A DNA stretch of 64,000 bases from Ichthyophis bannanicus (GCA_033557465.1 CM066033.1:1306867519-1306931518), one strand, 5' to 3'. Shown: positions 47,301 through 62,785, counted from the first letter of the stretch. A program made the numbers and translations. Notes: generated by a model not told the origin, from the letters alone.

Positions 47301-50300
47301 AAAATGGAAGACCACAACACTAATTCAGCAGGAGGGGGAGGGGAGGAGTCCTTCAGGGAAGGGTAAGAGAAAGTTTAAAAGGTAAACCTCTACAGCAATG
47401 GAGTGGGTAAGGAACCCAACTATGGACAGATAGAGAGCTATGTGGAGACAAACAGATGCACAGTTATTTGGAAACAAGACTCACAGTTATGCAGCAACTC
47501 AGTAAAAAATCACCTTTGGGAGAGCACTGGAAGCACCCCTCTTCTTAGAGAGCACCAAGGCAATCTGAACTAAACCCACGTGTGCAGCACAGAAAATGGA
47601 AGACCACAACACTAATTCAGCAGGAGGGGGAGGGGAGGAGTCCTTCAGGGAAGGGTAAGAGAAAGTTTAAAAGGTAAACCTCTACAGCAATGGAGTGGGT
47701 AAGGAACCCAACTATGGACAGATAGAGAGCTATGTGGAGACAAACAGATGCACAGTTATTTGGAAACAAGACTCACAGTTATGCAGCAACTCAGTAAAAA
47801 ATCACCTTTGGGGAGAGCACTGGAAGCACCCCTCTTCTTAGAGAGCACCAAGGCAATCTGAACTAAACCCACGTGTGCAGCACAGAAAATGGAAGACCAC
47901 AACACTAATTCAGCAGGAGGGGGAGGGGAGGAGTCCTTCAGGGAAGGGTAAGAGAAAGTTTAAAAGGTAAACCTCTACAGCAATGGAGTGGGTAAGGAAC
48001 CCAACTATGGACAGATAGAGAGCTATGTGGAGACAAACAGATGCACAGTTATTTGGAAACAAGACTCACAGTTATGCAGCAACTCAGTAAAAAATCACCT
48101 TTGGGAGAGCACTGGAAGCACCCCTCTTCTTAGAGAGCACCAAGGCAATCTGAACTAAACCCACGTGTGCAGCACAGAAAATGGAAGACCACAACACTAA
48201 TTCAGCAGGAGGGGGAGGGGAGGAGTCCTTCAGGGAAGGGTAAGAGAAAGTTTAAAAGGTAAACCTCTACAGCAATGGAGTGGGTAAGGAACCCAACTAT
48301 GGACAGATAGAGAGCTATGTGGAGACAAACAGATGCACAGTTATTTGGAAACAAGACTCACAGTTATGCAGCAACTCAGTAAAAAATCACCTTTGGGAGA
48401 GCACTGGAAGCACCCCTCTTCTTAGAGAGCACCAAGGCAATCTGAACTAAACCCACGTGTGCAGCACAGAAAATGGAAGACCACAACACTAATTCAGCAG
48501 GAGGGGGAGGGGAGGAGTCCTTCAGGGAAGGGTAAGAGAAAGTTTAAAAGGTAAACCTCTACAGCAATGGAGTGGGTAAGGAACCCAACTATGGACAGAT
48601 AGAGAGCTATGTGGAGACAAACAGATGCACAGTTATTTGGAAACAAGACTCACAGTTATGCAGCAACTCAGTAAAAAATCACCTTTGGGAGAGCACTGGA
48701 AGCACCCCTCTTCTTAGAGAGCACCAAGGCAATCTGAACTAAACCCACGTGTGCAGCACAGAAAATGGAAGACCACAACACTAATTCAGCAGGAGGGGGA
48801 GGGGAGGAGTCCTTCAGGGAAGGGTAAGAGAAAGTTTAAAAGGTAAACCTCTACAGCAATGGAGTGGGTAAGGAACCAACTATGGACAGATAGAGAGCTA
48901 TGTGGAGACAAACAGATGCACAGTTATTTGGAAACAAGACTCACAGTTATGCAGCAACTCAGTAAAAAATCACCTTTGGGAGAGCACTGGAAGCACCCTC
49001 TTCTTAGAGAGCACCAAGGCAATCTGAACTAAACCCACGTGTGCAGCACAGAAAATGGAAGACCACAACACTAATTCAGCAGGAGGGGGAGGGGAGGAGT
49101 CCTTCAGGGAAGGGTAAGAGAAAGTTTAAAAGGTAAACCTCTACAGCAATGGAGTGGGTAAGGAACCCAACTATGGACAGATAGAGAGCTATGTGGAGAC
49201 AAACAGATGCACAGTTATTTGGAAACAAGACTCACAGTTATGCAGCAACTCAGTAAAAAATCACCTTTGGGAGAGCACTGGAAGCACCCCTCTTCTTAGA
49301 GAGCACCAAGGCAATCTGAACTAAACCCACGTGTGCAGCACACAGAAAATGGAAGACCACAACACTAATTCAGCAGGAGGGCGAGGGGAGGAGTCCTTCA
49401 GGGAAGGGTAAGAGAAAGTTTAAAAGGTAAACCTCTACAGCAATGGAGTGGGTAAGGAACCCAACTATGGACAGATAGAGAGCTATGTGGAGACAAAAAC
49501 AGATGCACAGTTATTTGGAAACAAGACTCACAGTTATGCAGCAACTCAGTAAAAAAATCACCTTTGGGAGAGCACTAGAAGCACCCCTCTTCTTAGAGAG
49601 CACCAAGGCAATCTGAACTAAACCCACGTGTGCAGCACAGAAAATGGAAGACCACAACACTAATTCAGCAGGAGGGGGAGGGGAGGAGTCCTTCAGGGAA
49701 GGGTAAGAGAAAGTTTAAAAGGTAAACCTCTACAGCAGTGGAGTGGGTAAGGAACCCAACTATGGACAGATAGAGAGCTATGTGGAGACAAACAGATGCA
49801 CAGTTATTTGGAAACAAGACTCACAGTTATGCAGCAACTCAGTAAAAAATCACCTTTGGGAGAGCACTGGAAGCACCCCTCTTCTTAGAGAGCACCAAGG
49901 CAATCTGAACTAAACCCACGTGTGCAGCACAGAAAATGGAAGACCACAACACTAATTCAGCAGGAGGGGGAGGGGAGGAGTCCTTCAGGGAAGGGTAAGA
50001 GAAAGTTTAAAAGGTAAACCTCTACAGCAATGGAGTGGGTAAGGAACCCAACTATGGACAGATAGAGAGCTATGTGGAGGACAAACAGATGCACAGTTAT
50101 TTGGAAACAAGACTCACAGTTATGCAGCAACTCAGTAAAAAAATCACCTTTGGGAGAGCACTGGAAGCACCCCTCTTCTTAGAGAGCACCAAGGCAATCT
50201 GAACTAAACCCACGTGTGCAGCACAGAAAATGGAAGACCACAACACTAATTCAGCAGGAGGGGGAGGGGAGGAGTCCTTCAGGGAAGGGTAAGAGAAAGT

Positions 50301-53300
50301 TTAAAAGGTAAACCTCTACAGCAGTGGAGTGGGTAAGGAACCCAACTATGGACAGATAGAGAGCTATGTGGAGACAAACAGATGCACAGTTATTTGGAAA
50401 CAAGACTCACAGTTATGCAGCAACTCAGTAAAAAATCACCTTTGGGAGAGCACTGGAAGCACCCCTCTTCTTAGAGAGCACCAAGGCAATCTGAACTAAA
50501 CCCACGTGTGCAGCACAGAAAATGGAAGACCACAACACTAATTCAGCAGGAGGGGGAGGGGAGGAGTCCTTCAGGGAAGGGTAAGAGAAAGTTTAAAAGG
50601 TAAACCTCTACAGCAATGGAGTGGGTAAGGAACCCAACTATGGACAGATAGAGAGCTATGTGGAGACAAACAGATGCACAGTTATTTGGAAACAAGACTC
50701 ACAGTTATGCAGCAACTCAGTAAAAAATCACCTTTGGGAGAGCACTGGAAGCACCCCTCTTCTTAGAGAGCACCAAGGCAATCTGAACTAAACCCACGTG
50801 TGCAGCACAGAAAATGGAAGACCACAACACTAATTCAGCAGGAGGGGGAGGGGAGGAGTCCTTCAGGGAAGGGTAAGAGAAAGTTTAAAAGGTAAACCTC
50901 TACAGCAGTGGAGTGGGTAAGGAACCCAACTATGGACAGATAGAGAGCTATGTGGAGACAAACAGATGCACAGTTATTTGGAAACAAGACTCACAGTTAT
51001 GCAGCAACTCAGTAAAAAATCACCTTTGGGAGAGCACTGGAAGCACCCCTCTTCTTAGAGAGCACCAAGGCAATCTGAACTAAACCCACGTGTGCAGCAC
51101 AGAAAATGGAAGACCACAACACTAATTCAGCAGGAGGGGGAGGGGAGGAGTCCTTCAGGGAAGGGTAAGAGAAAGTTTAAAAGGTAAACCTCTACAGCAA
51201 TGGAGTGGGTAAGGAACCCAACTATGGACAGATAGAGAGCTATGTGGAGACAAACAGATGCACAGTTATTTGGAAACAAGACTCACAGTTATGCAGCAAC
51301 TCAGTAAAAAATCACCTTTGGGAGAGCACTGGAAGCACCCCTCTTCTTAGAGAGCACCAAGGCAATCTGAACTAAACCCACGTGTGCAGCACAGAAAATG
51401 GAAGACCACAACACTAATTCAGCAGGAGGGGGAGGGAGGAGTCCTTCAGGGAAGGGTAAGAGAAAGTTTAAAAGGTAAACCTCTACAGCAATGGAGTGGG
51501 TAAGGAACCCAACTATGGACAGATAGAGAGCTATGTGGAGACAAACAGATGCACAGTTATTTGGAAACAAGACTCACAGTTATGCAGCAACTCAGTAAAA
51601 AAATCACCTTTGGGAGAGCACTGGAAGCACCCCTCTTCTTAGAGAGCACCAAGGCAATCTGAACTAAACCCACGTGTGCAGCACAGAAAATGGAAGACCA
51701 CAACACTAATTCAGCAGGAGGGGGAGGGGAGGAGTCCTTCAGGGAAGGGTAAGAGAAAGTTTAAAAGGTAAACCTCTACAGCAATGGAGTGGGTAAGGAA
51801 CCCAACTATGGACAGATAGAGAGCTATGTGGAGACAAAACAGATGCACAGTTATTTGGAAACAAGACTCACAGTTATGCAGCAACTCAGTAAAAAATCGC
51901 CTTTGGGAGAGCACTGGAAGCACCCCTCTTCTTAGAGAGCACCAAGGCAATCTGAACTAAACCACGTGTGCAGCACAGAAAATGGAAGACCACAACACTA
52001 ATTCAGCAGGATGGGGAGGGGAGGAGTCCTTCAGGGAAGGGTAAGAGAAAGTTTAAAAGGTAAACCTCTACAGCAATGGAGTGGGTAAGGAACCCAACTA
52101 TGGACAGATAGAGAGCTATGTGGAGACAAACAGATGCACAGTTATTTGGAAACAAGACTCACAGTTATGCAGCAACTCAGTAAAAAATCACCTTTGGGAG
52201 AGCACTGGAAGCACCCCTCTTCTTAGAGAGCACCAAGGCAATCTGAACTAAACCCACGTGTGCAGCACAGAAAAATGGAAGACCACAACACTAATTCAGC
52301 AGGAGGGGGAGGGGAGGAGTCCTTCAGGAAGGGTAAGAGAAAGTTTAAAAGGTAAACCTCTACAGCAATGGAGTGGGTAAGGAACCCAACTATGGACAGA
52401 TAGAGAGCTATGTGGAGACAAACAGATGCACAGTTATTTGGAAACAAGACTCACAGTTATGCAGCAACTCAGTAAAAAATCACCTTTGGGAGAGCACTGG
52501 AAGCACCCCTCTTCTTAGAGAGCACCAAGGCAATCTGAACTAAACCCACGTGTGCAGCACAGAAAATGGAAAGACCACAACACTAATGCAGCAGGAGGGG
52601 GAGGGGAGGAGTCCTTCAGGGAAGGGTAAGAGAAAGTTTAAAAGGTAAACCTCTACAGCAATGGAGTGGGTAAGGAACCCAACTATGGACAGATAGAGAG
52701 CTATGTGGAGACAAACAGATGCACAGTTATTTGGAAACAAGACTCACAGTTATGCAGCAACTCAGTAAAAAATCACCTTTGGGAGAGCACTGGAAGCACC
52801 CCTCTTCTTAGAGAGCACCAAGGCAATCTGAACTAAACCCACGTGTGCAGCACAAAAAATGGAAGACCACAACACTAATTCAGCAGGAGGGGGAGGGGAG
52901 GAGTCCTTCAGGGAAGGGTAAGAGAAAGTTTAAAAGGTAAACCTCTACAGCAATGGAGTGGGTAAGGAACCCAACTATGGACAGATAGAGAGCTATGTGG
53001 AGACAAACAGATGCACAGTTATTTGGAAACAAGACTCACAGTTATGCAGCAACTCAGTAAAAAATCACCTTTGGGAGAGCACTGGAAGCACCCCTCTTCT
53101 TAGAGAGCACCAAGGCAATCTGAACTAAACCCACGTGTGCAGCACAGAAAATGGAAGACCACAACACTAATTCAGCAGGAGGGGGAGGGGAGGAGTCCTT
53201 CAGGGAAGGGTAAGAGAAAGTTTAAAAGGTAAACCTCTACAGCAATGGAGTGGGTAAGGAACCCAACTATGGACAGATAGAGAGCTATGTGGAGACAAAC

Positions 53301-56300
53301 AGATGCACAGTTATTTGGAAACAAGACTCACAGTTATGCAGCAACTCAGTAAAAAATCACCTTTGGGAGAGCACTGGAAGCACCCCTCTTCTTAGAGAGC
53401 ACCAAGGCAATCTGAACTAAACCCACGTGTGCAGCACAGAAAATGGAAGACCACAACACTAATTCAGCAGGAGGGGGAGGGGAGGAGTCCTTCAGGGAAG
53501 GGTAAGAGAAAGTTTAAAAGGTAAACCTCTACAGCAATGGAGTGGGTAAGGAACCCAACTATGGACAGATAGAGAGCTATGTGGAGACAAACAGATGCAC
53601 AGTTATTTGGAAACAAGACTCACAGTTATGCAGCAACTCAGTAAAAAATCACCTTTGGGAGAGCACTGGAAGCACCCCTCTTCTTAGAGAGCACCAAGGC
53701 AATCTGAACTAAACCCACGTGTGCAGCACAGAAAATGGAAGACCACAACACTAATTCAGCAGGAGGGGGAGGGGAGGAGTCCTTCAGGGAAGGGTAAGAG
53801 AAAGTTTAAAAGGTAAACCTCTACAGCAATGGAGTGGGTAAGGAACCCAACTATGGACAGATAGAGAGCTATGTGGAGACAAACAGATGCACAGTTATTT
53901 GGAAACAAGACTCACAGTTATGCAGCAACTCAGTAAAAAATCACCTTTGGGAGAGCACTGGAAGCACCCCTCTTCTTAGAGAGCACCTAGGCAATCTGAA
54001 CTACACCCCCGTGTGCAGCACAGAAAATGGAAGACCACAACACTAATTCAGCAGGAGGGGGAGGGGAGGAGTCCTTCAGGGAAGGGTAAGAGAAAGTTTA
54101 AAAGGTAAACCTCTACAGCAATGGAGTGGGTAAGGAACCCAACTATGGACAGATAGAGAGCTATGTGGAGACAAACAGATGCACAGTTATTTGGAAACAA
54201 GACTCACAGTTATGCAGCAACTCAGTAAAAAATCACCTTTGGGAGAGCACTGGAAGCACCCCTCTTCTTAGAGAGCACCAAGGCAATCTGAACTAAACCC
54301 ACGTGTGCAGCACAGAAAATGGAAGACCACAACACTAATTCAGCAGGAGGGGGAGGGGAGGAGTCCTTCAGGGAAGGGTAAGAGAAAGTTTAAAAGGTAA
54401 ACCTCTACAGCAATGGAGTGGGTAAGGAACCCAACTATGGACAGATAGAGAGCTATGTGGAGACAAACAGATGCACAGTTATTTGGAAACAAGACTCACA
54501 GTTATGCAGCAACTCAGTAAAAAATCACCTTTGGGAGAGCACTGGAAGCACCCCTCTTCTTAGAGAGCACCAAGGCAATCTGAACTAAACCCACGTGTGC
54601 AGCACAGAAAATGGAAGACCACAACACTAATTCAGCAGGAGGGGGAGGGGAGGAGTCCTTCAGGGAAGGGTAAGAGTTAGTTTTAAAAGGTAAACCTCTA
54701 CAGCAATGGAGTGGGTAAGGAACCCAACTATGGACAGATAGAGAGCTATGTGGAGACAAACAGATGCACAGTTATTTGGAAACAAGACTCACAGTTATGC
54801 AGCAACTCAGTAAAAAATCACCTTTGGGAGAGCACTGGAAGCACCCCTCTTCTTAGAGAGCACCAAGGCAATCTGAACTAAACCCACGTGTGCAGCACAG
54901 AAAATGGAAGACCACAACACTAATTCAGCAGGAGGGGGAGGGGAGGAGTCCTTCAGGGAAGGGTAAGAGAAAGTTTAAAAGGTAAACCTCTACAGCAATG
55001 GAGTGGGTAAGGAACCCAACTATGGACAGATAGAGAGCTATGTGGAGACAAACAGATGCACAGTTATTTGGAAACAAGACTCACAGTTATGCAGCAACTC
55101 AGTAAAAAATCACCTTTGGGAGAGCACTGGAAGCACCCCTCTTCTTAGAGAGCACCAAGGCAATCTGAACTAAACCCACGTGTGCAGCAAAGAAAATGGA
55201 AGACCACAACACTAATTCAGCAGGAGGGGGAGGGGAGGAGTCCTTCAGGGAAGGGTAAGAGAAAGTTTAAAAGGTAAACCTCTACAGCAATGGAGTGGGT
55301 AAGGAACCCAACTATGGGACAGATAGAGAGCTATGTGGAGACAAACAGATGCACAGTTATTTGGAAACAAGACTCACAGTTATGCAGCAACTCAGTAAAA
55401 AATCACCTTTGGGAGAGCACTGGAAGCACCCCTCTTCTTAGAGAGCACCAAGGCAATCTGAACTAAACCCACGTGTGCAGCACAGAAAATGGAAGACCAC
55501 AACACTAATTCAGCAGGAGGGGGAGGGGAGGAGTCCTTCAGGGAAGGGTAAGAGAAAGTTTAAAAGGTAAACCTCTACAGCAATGGAGTGGGTAAGGAAC
55601 CCAACTATGGACAGATAGAGAGCTATGTGGAGACAAACAGATGCACAGTTATTTGGAAACAAGACTCACAGTTATGCAGCAACTCAGTAAAAAATCACCT
55701 TTGGGAGAGCACTGGAAGCACCCCTCTTCTTAGAGAGCACCAAGGCAATCTGAACTAAACCCACGTGTGCAGCACAGAAAATGGAAGACCACAACACTAA
55801 TTCAGCAGGAGGGGGAGGGGAGGAGTCCTTCAGGGAAGGGTAAGAGAAAGTTTAAAAGGTAAACCTCTACAGCAATGGAGTGGGTAAGGAACCCAACTAT
55901 GGACAGATAGAGAGCTATGTGGAGACAAACAGATGCACAGTTATTTGGAAAACAAGACTCACAGTTATGCAGCAACTCAGTAAAAAAATCACCTTTGGGA
56001 GAGCACTGGAAGCACCCCTCTTCTTAGAGAGCACCAAGGCAATCTGAACTAAACCCACGTGTGCAGCACAGAAAATGGAAGACCACAAACACTAATTCAG
56101 CAGGAGGGGGAGGGGAGGAGTCCTTCAGGGAAGGGTAAGAGAAAGTTTAAAAGGTAAACCTCTACAGCAATGGAGTGGGTAAGGAACCCAACTATGGACA
56201 GATAGAGAGCTATGTGGAGACAAACAGATGCACAGTTATTTGGAAACAAGACTCACAGTTATGCAGCAACTCAGTAAAAAATCACCTTTGGGAGAGCACT

Positions 56301-56400
56301 GGAAGCACCCCTCTTCTTAGAGAGCACCAAGGCAATCTGAACTAAACCCACGTGTGCAGCACAGAAAATGGAAGACCACAACACTAATTCAGCAGGAGGG

Positions 56401-57530
56401 CGAGGGGAGGAGTCCTTCAGGGAAGGGTAAGAGAAAGTTTAAAAGGTAAACCTCTACAGCAATGGAGTGGGTAAGGAACCCAACTATGGACAGATAGAGA
56501 GCTATGTGGAGACAAACAGATGCACAGTTATTTGGAAAACAAGACTCACAGTTATGCAGCAACTCAGTAAAAAATCACCTTTGGGAGAGCACTGGAAGCA
56601 CCCCTCTTCTTAGAGAGCACCAAGGCAATCTGAACTAAACCCACGTGTGCAGCACAGAAATGGAAGACCACAACACTAATTCAGCAGGAGGGGGAGGGGA
56701 GGAGTCCTTCAATGAAGGGTAAGAGAAAGTTTAAAAGGTAAACCTCTACAGCAATGGAGTGGGTAAGGAACCCAAACTATGGACAGATAGAGAGCTATGT
56801 GGAGACAAACAGATGCACAGTTATTTGGAAACAAGACTCACAGTTATGCAGCAACTCAGTAAAAAATCACCTTTGGGAGAGCACTGGAAGCACCCCTCTT
56901 CTTAGAGAGCACCAAGGCAATCTGAACTAAACCCACGTGTGCAGCACAGAAAATGGAAGACCACAACACTAATTCAGCAGGAAGGGGAGGGGAGGAGTCC
57001 TTCAGGGAAGGGTAAGAGAAAGTTTAAAAGGTAAACCTCTACAGCAATGGAGTGGGTAAGGAACCCAACTATGGACAGATAGAGAGCTATGTGGAGAAAA
57101 ACAGATGCACAGTTATTTGGAAACAATACTCACAGTTATGCAGCAACTCAGTAAAAAATCACCTTTGGGAGAGCACTGGAAGCACCCCTCTTCTTAGAGA
57201 GCACCAAGGCAATCTGAACTAAACCCACCTGTGCAGCACAGAAAATGGAAGACCACAACACTAATTCAGCAGGAGGGGGAGGGGAGGAGTCCTTCAGGGA
57301 AGGGTAAGAGAAAGTTTAAAAGGTAAACCTCTACAGCAATGGAGTGGGTAAGGAACCCAACTATGGACAGATAGAGAGCTATGTGGAGACAAACAGATGC
57401 ACAGTTATTTGGAAACAAGACTCACAGTTATGCAGCAACTCAGTAAAAAATCACCTTTGGGAGAGCACTGGAAGCACCCCTCTTCTTAGAGAGCACCAAG
57501 GCAATCTGAACTAAACCCACCTGTGCAGCA
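56401..57530. repeat. Array block A with linked variants, first copy
   Basis: Ordered rare variants: gggcgagg (56401), cttcaatgaagg (56708-56719), caggaagggg (56979), aaacaatactc (57121), then cccacctgtg in two successive units (57225 and 57515). The same series recurs about 3796 bp (13 units) later. Confidence 0.8.
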
Positions 57531-60197
57531 CAGAAAATGGAAGACCACAACACTAATTCAGCAGGAGGGGGAGGGGAGGAGTCCTTCAGGGAAGGGTAAG
57601 AGAAAGTTTAAAAGGTAAACCTCTACAGCAATGGAGTGGGTAAGGAAACCCAACTATGGACAGATAGAGAGCTATGTGGAGACAAACAGATGCACAGTTA
57701 TTTGGAAACAAGACTCACAGTTATGCAGCAACTCAGTAAAAAATCACCTTTGGGAGAGCACTGGAAGCACCCCTCTTCTTAGAGAGCACCAAGGCAATCT
57801 GAACTAAACCCACGTGTGCAGCACAGAAAATGGAAGACCACAACACTAATTCAGCAGGAGGGGGAGGGGAGGAGTCCTTCAGGGAAGGGTAAGAGAAAGT
57901 TTAAAAGGTAAACCTCTACAGCAATGGAGTGGGTAAGGAACCCAACTATGGACAGATAGAGAGCTATGTGGAGACAAACAGATGCACAGTTATTTGGAAA
58001 CAAGACTCACAGTTATGCAGCAACTCAGTAAAAAATCACCTTTGGGAGAGCACTGGAAGCACCCCTCTTCTTAGAGAGCACCAAGGCAATCTGAACTAAA
58101 CCCACGTGTGCAGCACAGAAAATGGAAGACCACAACACTAATTCAGCAGGAGGGGGAGGGGAGGAGTCCTTCAGGGAAGGGTAAGAGAAAGTTTAAAAGG
58201 TAAACCTCTACAGCAATGGAGTGGGTAAGGAACCCAACTATGGACAGATAGAGAGCTATGTGGAGACAAACAGATGCACAGTTATTTGGAAACAAGACTC
58301 ACAGTTATGCAGCAACTCAGTAAAAAATCACCTTTGGGAGAGCACTGGAAGCACCCCTCTTCTTAGAGAGCACCAAGGCAATCTGAACTAAACCCACGTG
58401 TGCAGCACAGAAATGGAAGACCACAACACTAATTCAGCAGGAGGGGGAGGGGAGGAGTCCTTCAGGGAAGGGTAAGAGAAAGTTTAAAAGGTAAACCTCT
58501 ACAGCAATGGAGTGGGTAAGGAACCCAACTATGGACAGATAGAGAGCTATGTGGAGACAAACAGATGCACAGTTATTTGGAAACAAGACTCACAGTTATG
58601 CAGCAACTCAGTAAAAAATCACCTTTGGGAGAGCACTGGAAGCACCCCTCTTCTTAGAGAGCACCAAGGCAATCTGAACTAAACCCACGTGTGCAGCACA
58701 GAAAATGGAAGACCACAACACTAATTCAGCAGGAGGGGGAGGGGAGGAGTCCTTCAGGGAAGGGTAAGAGAAAGTTTAAAAGGTAAACCTCTACAGCAAT
58801 GGAGTGGGTAAGGAACCCAACTATGGACAGATAGAGAGCTATGTGGAGACAAACAGATGCACAGTTATTTGGAAACAAGACTCACAGTTATGCAGCAACT
58901 CAGTAAAAAATCACCTTTGGGAGAGCACTGGAAGCACCCCTCTTCTTAGAGAGCACCAAGGCAATCTGAACTAAACCCACGTGTGCAGCACAGAAAATGG
59001 AAGACCACAACACTAATTCAGCAGGAGGGGGAGGGGAGGAGTCCTTCAGGGAAGGGTAAGAGAAAGTTTAAAAGGTAAACCTCTACAGCAATGGAGTGGG
59101 TAAGGAACCCAACTATGGACAGATAGAGAGCTATGTGGAGACAAACAGATGCACAGTTATTTGGAAACAAGACTCACAGTTATGCAGCAACTCAGTAAAA
59201 AATCACCTTTGGGAGAGCACTGGAAGCACCCCTCTTCTTAGAGAGCACCAAGGCAATCTGAACTAAACCCACGTGTGCAGCACAGAAAATGGAAGACCAC
59301 AACACTAATTCAGCAGGAGGGGGAGGGGAGGAGTCCTTCAGGGAAGGGTAAGAGAAAGTTTAAAAGGTAAACCTCTACAGCAATGGAGTGGGTAAGGAAC
59401 CCAACTATGGACAGATAGAGAGCTATGTGGAGACAAACAGATGCACAGTTATTTGGAAACAAGGCTCACAGTTATGCAGCAACTCAGTAAAAAATCACCT
59501 TTGGGAGAGCACTGGAAGCACCCCTCTTCTTAGAGAGCACCAAGGCAATCTGAACTAAACCCACGTGTGCAGCACAGAAAATGGAAGACCACAACACTAA
59601 TTCAGCAGGAGGGGGAGGGGAGGAGTCCTTCAGGGAAGGGTAAGAGAAAGTTTAAAAGGTAAACCTCTACAGCAATGGAGTGGGTAAGGAACCCAACTAT
59701 GGACAGATAGAGAGCTATGTGGAGACAAACAGATGCACAGTTATTTGGAAACAAGACTCACAGTTATGCAGCAACTCAGTAAAAAATCACCTTTGGGAGA
59801 GCACTGGAAGCACCCCTCTTCTTAGAGAGCACCAAGGCAATCTGAACTAAACCCACGTGTGCAGCACAGAAAATGGAAGACCACAACACTAATTCAGCAG
59901 GAGGGGGAGGGGAGGAGTCCTTCAGGGAAGGGTAAGAGAAAGTTTAAAAGGTAAACCTCTACAGCAATGGAGTGGGTAAGGAACCCAACTATGGACAGAT
60001 AGAGAGCTATGTGGAGACAAACAGATGCACAGTTATTTGGAAACAAGACTCACAGTTATGCAGCAACTCAGTAAAAAATCACCTTTGGGAGAGCACTGGA
60101 AGCACCCCTCTTCTTAGAGAGCACCAAGGCAATCTGAACTAAACCCACGTGTGCAGCACAGAAAATGGAAGACCACAACACTAATTCAGCAGGAGGG

Positions 60198-61320
60198 CGA
60201 GGGGAGGAGTCCTTCAGGGAAGGGTAAGAGAAAGTTTAAAAGGTAAACCTCTACAGCAATGGAGTGGGTAAGGAACCCAACTATGGACAGATAGAGAGCT
60301 ATGTGGAGACAAACAGATGCACAGTTATTTGGAAACAAGACTCACAGTTATGCAGCAACTCAGTAAAAAATCACCTTTGGGAGAGCACTGGAAGCACCCC
60401 TCTTCTTAGAGAGCACCAAGGCAATCTGAACTAAACCCACGTGTGCAGCACAGAAAATGGAAGACCACAACACTAATTCAGCAGGAGGGGGAGGGGAGGA
60501 GTCCTTCAATGAAGGGTAAGAGAAAGTTTAAAAGGTAAACCTCTACAGCAATGGAGTGGGTAAGGAACCCAACTATGGACAGATAGAGAGCTATGTGGAG
60601 ACAAACAGATGCACAGTTATTTGGAAACAAGACTCACAGTTATGCAGCAACTCAGTAAAAAATCACCTTTGGGAGAGCACTGGAAGCACCCCTCTTCTTA
60701 GAGAGCACCAAGGCAATCTGAACTAAACCCACGTGTGCAGCACAGAAAATGGAAGACCACAACACTAATTCAGCAGGAAGGGGAGGGGAGGAGTCCTTCA
60801 GGGAAGGGTAAGAGAAAGTTTAAAAGGTAAACCTCTACAGCAATGGAGTGGGTAAGGAACCCAACTATGGACAGATAGAGAGCTATGTGGAGACAAACAG
60901 ATGCACAGTTATTTGGAAACAATACTCACAGTTATGCAGCAACTCAGTAAAAAATCACCTTTGGGAGAGCACTGGAAGCACCCTCTTCTTAGAGAGCACC
61001 AAGGCAATCTGAACTAAACCCACCTGTGCAGCACAGAAAATGGAAGACCACAACACTAATTCAGCAGGAGGGGGAGGGGAGGAGTCCTTCAGGGAAGGGT
61101 AAGAGAAAGTTTAAAAGGTAAACCTCTACAGCAATGGAGTGGGTAAGGAACCCAACTATGGACAGATAGAGAGCTATGTGGAGACAAACAGATGCACAGT
61201 TATTTGGAAACAAGACTCACAGTTATGCAGCAACTCAGTAAAAAATCACCTTTGGGAGAGCACTGGAAGCACCCCTCTTCTTAGAGAGCACCAAGGCAAT
61301 CTGAACTAAACCCACCTGTG
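60198..61320. repeat. Array block A, second copy
   Basis: Same series: gggcgagg (60196-60203), cttcaatgaagg (60505), caggaagggg (60775), aaacaatactc (60917), cccacctgtg (61018 and 61311). Offset from the first copy is constant at 3796-3797 bp. Confidence 0.8.
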
Positions 61321-62229
61321 CAGCACAGAAAATGGAAGACCACAACACTAATTCAGCAGGAGGGGGAGGGGAGGAGTCCTTCAGGGAAGGGTAAGAGAAA
61401 GTTTAAAAGGTAAACCTCTACAGCAATGGAGTGGGTAAGGAACCCAACTATGGACAGATAGAGAGCTATGTGGAGACAAACAGATGCACAGTTATTTGGA
61501 AACAGACTCACAGTTATGCAGCAACTCAGTAAAAAATCACCTTTGGGAGAGCACTGGAAGCACCCCTCTTCTTAGAGAGCACCAAGGCAATCTGAACTAA
61601 ACCCACGTGTGCAGCACAGAAAATGCAAGACCACAACACTAATTCAGCAGGAGGGGGAGGGGAGGAGTCCTTCAGGGAAGGGTAAGAGAAAGTTTAAAAG
61701 GTAAACCTCTACAGCAATGGAGTGGGTAAGGAACCCAACTATGGACAGATAGAGAGCTATGTGGAGACAAACAGATGCACAGTTATTTGGAAACAAGACT
61801 CACAGTTATGCAGCAACTCAGTAAAAAATCACCTTTGGGAGAGCACTGGAAACACCCCTCTTCTTAGAGAGCACCAAGGCAATCTGAACTAAACCCACGT
61901 GTGCAGCACAGAAAATGGAAGACCACAACACTAATTCAGCAGGAGGGGGAGGGGAGGAGTCCTTCAGGGAAGGGTAAGAGAAAGTTTAAAAGGTAAACCT
62001 CTACAGCAATGGAGTGGGTAAGGAACCCAACTATGGACAGATAGAGAGCTATGTGGAGACAAACAGATGCACAGTTATTTGGAAACAAGACTCACAGTTA
62101 TGCAGCAACTCAGTAAAAAATCACCTTTGGGAGAGCACTGGAAGCACCCCTCTTCTTAGAGAGCACCAAGGCAATCTGAACTAAACCCACGTGTGCAGCA
62201 CAGAAAATGGAAGACCACAACACTAATTC

Positions 62230-62785
62230 AGCAGGAAGGGGAGGGGAGGAGTCCTTCAGGGAAGGGTAAGAGAAAGTTTAAAAGGTAAACCTCTACAGCA
62301 ATGGAGTGGGTAAGGAACCCAACTATGGACAGATAGAGAGCTATGTGGAGACAAACAGATGCACAGTTATTTGGAAACAATACTCACAGTTATGCAGCAA
62401 CTCAGTAAAAAATCACCTTTGGGAGAGCACTGGAAGCACCCCTCTTCTTAGAGAGCACCAAGGCAATCTGAACTAAACCCACCTGTGCAGCACAGAAAAT
62501 GGAAGACCACAACACTAATTCAGCAGGAGGGGGAGGGGAGGAGTCCTTCAGGGAAGGGTAAGAGAAAGTTTAAAAGGTAAACCTCTACAGCAATGGAGTG
62601 GGTAAGGAACCCAACTATGGACAGATAGAGAGCTATGTGGAGACAAACAGATGCACAGTTATTTGGAAACAAGACTCACAGTTATGCAGCAACTCAGTAA
62701 AAAATCACCTTTGGGAGAGCACTGGAAGCACCCCTCTTCTTAGAGAGCACCAAGGCAATCTGAACTAAACCCACCTGTGCAGCAC
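62230..62785. repeat. Array block A, third, partial copy
   Basis: Carries only the later part of the series: caggaagggg (62232), aaacaatactc (62375), cccacctgtg (62479 and 62771), about 1458 bp (5 units) after the second copy. Confidence 0.75.
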
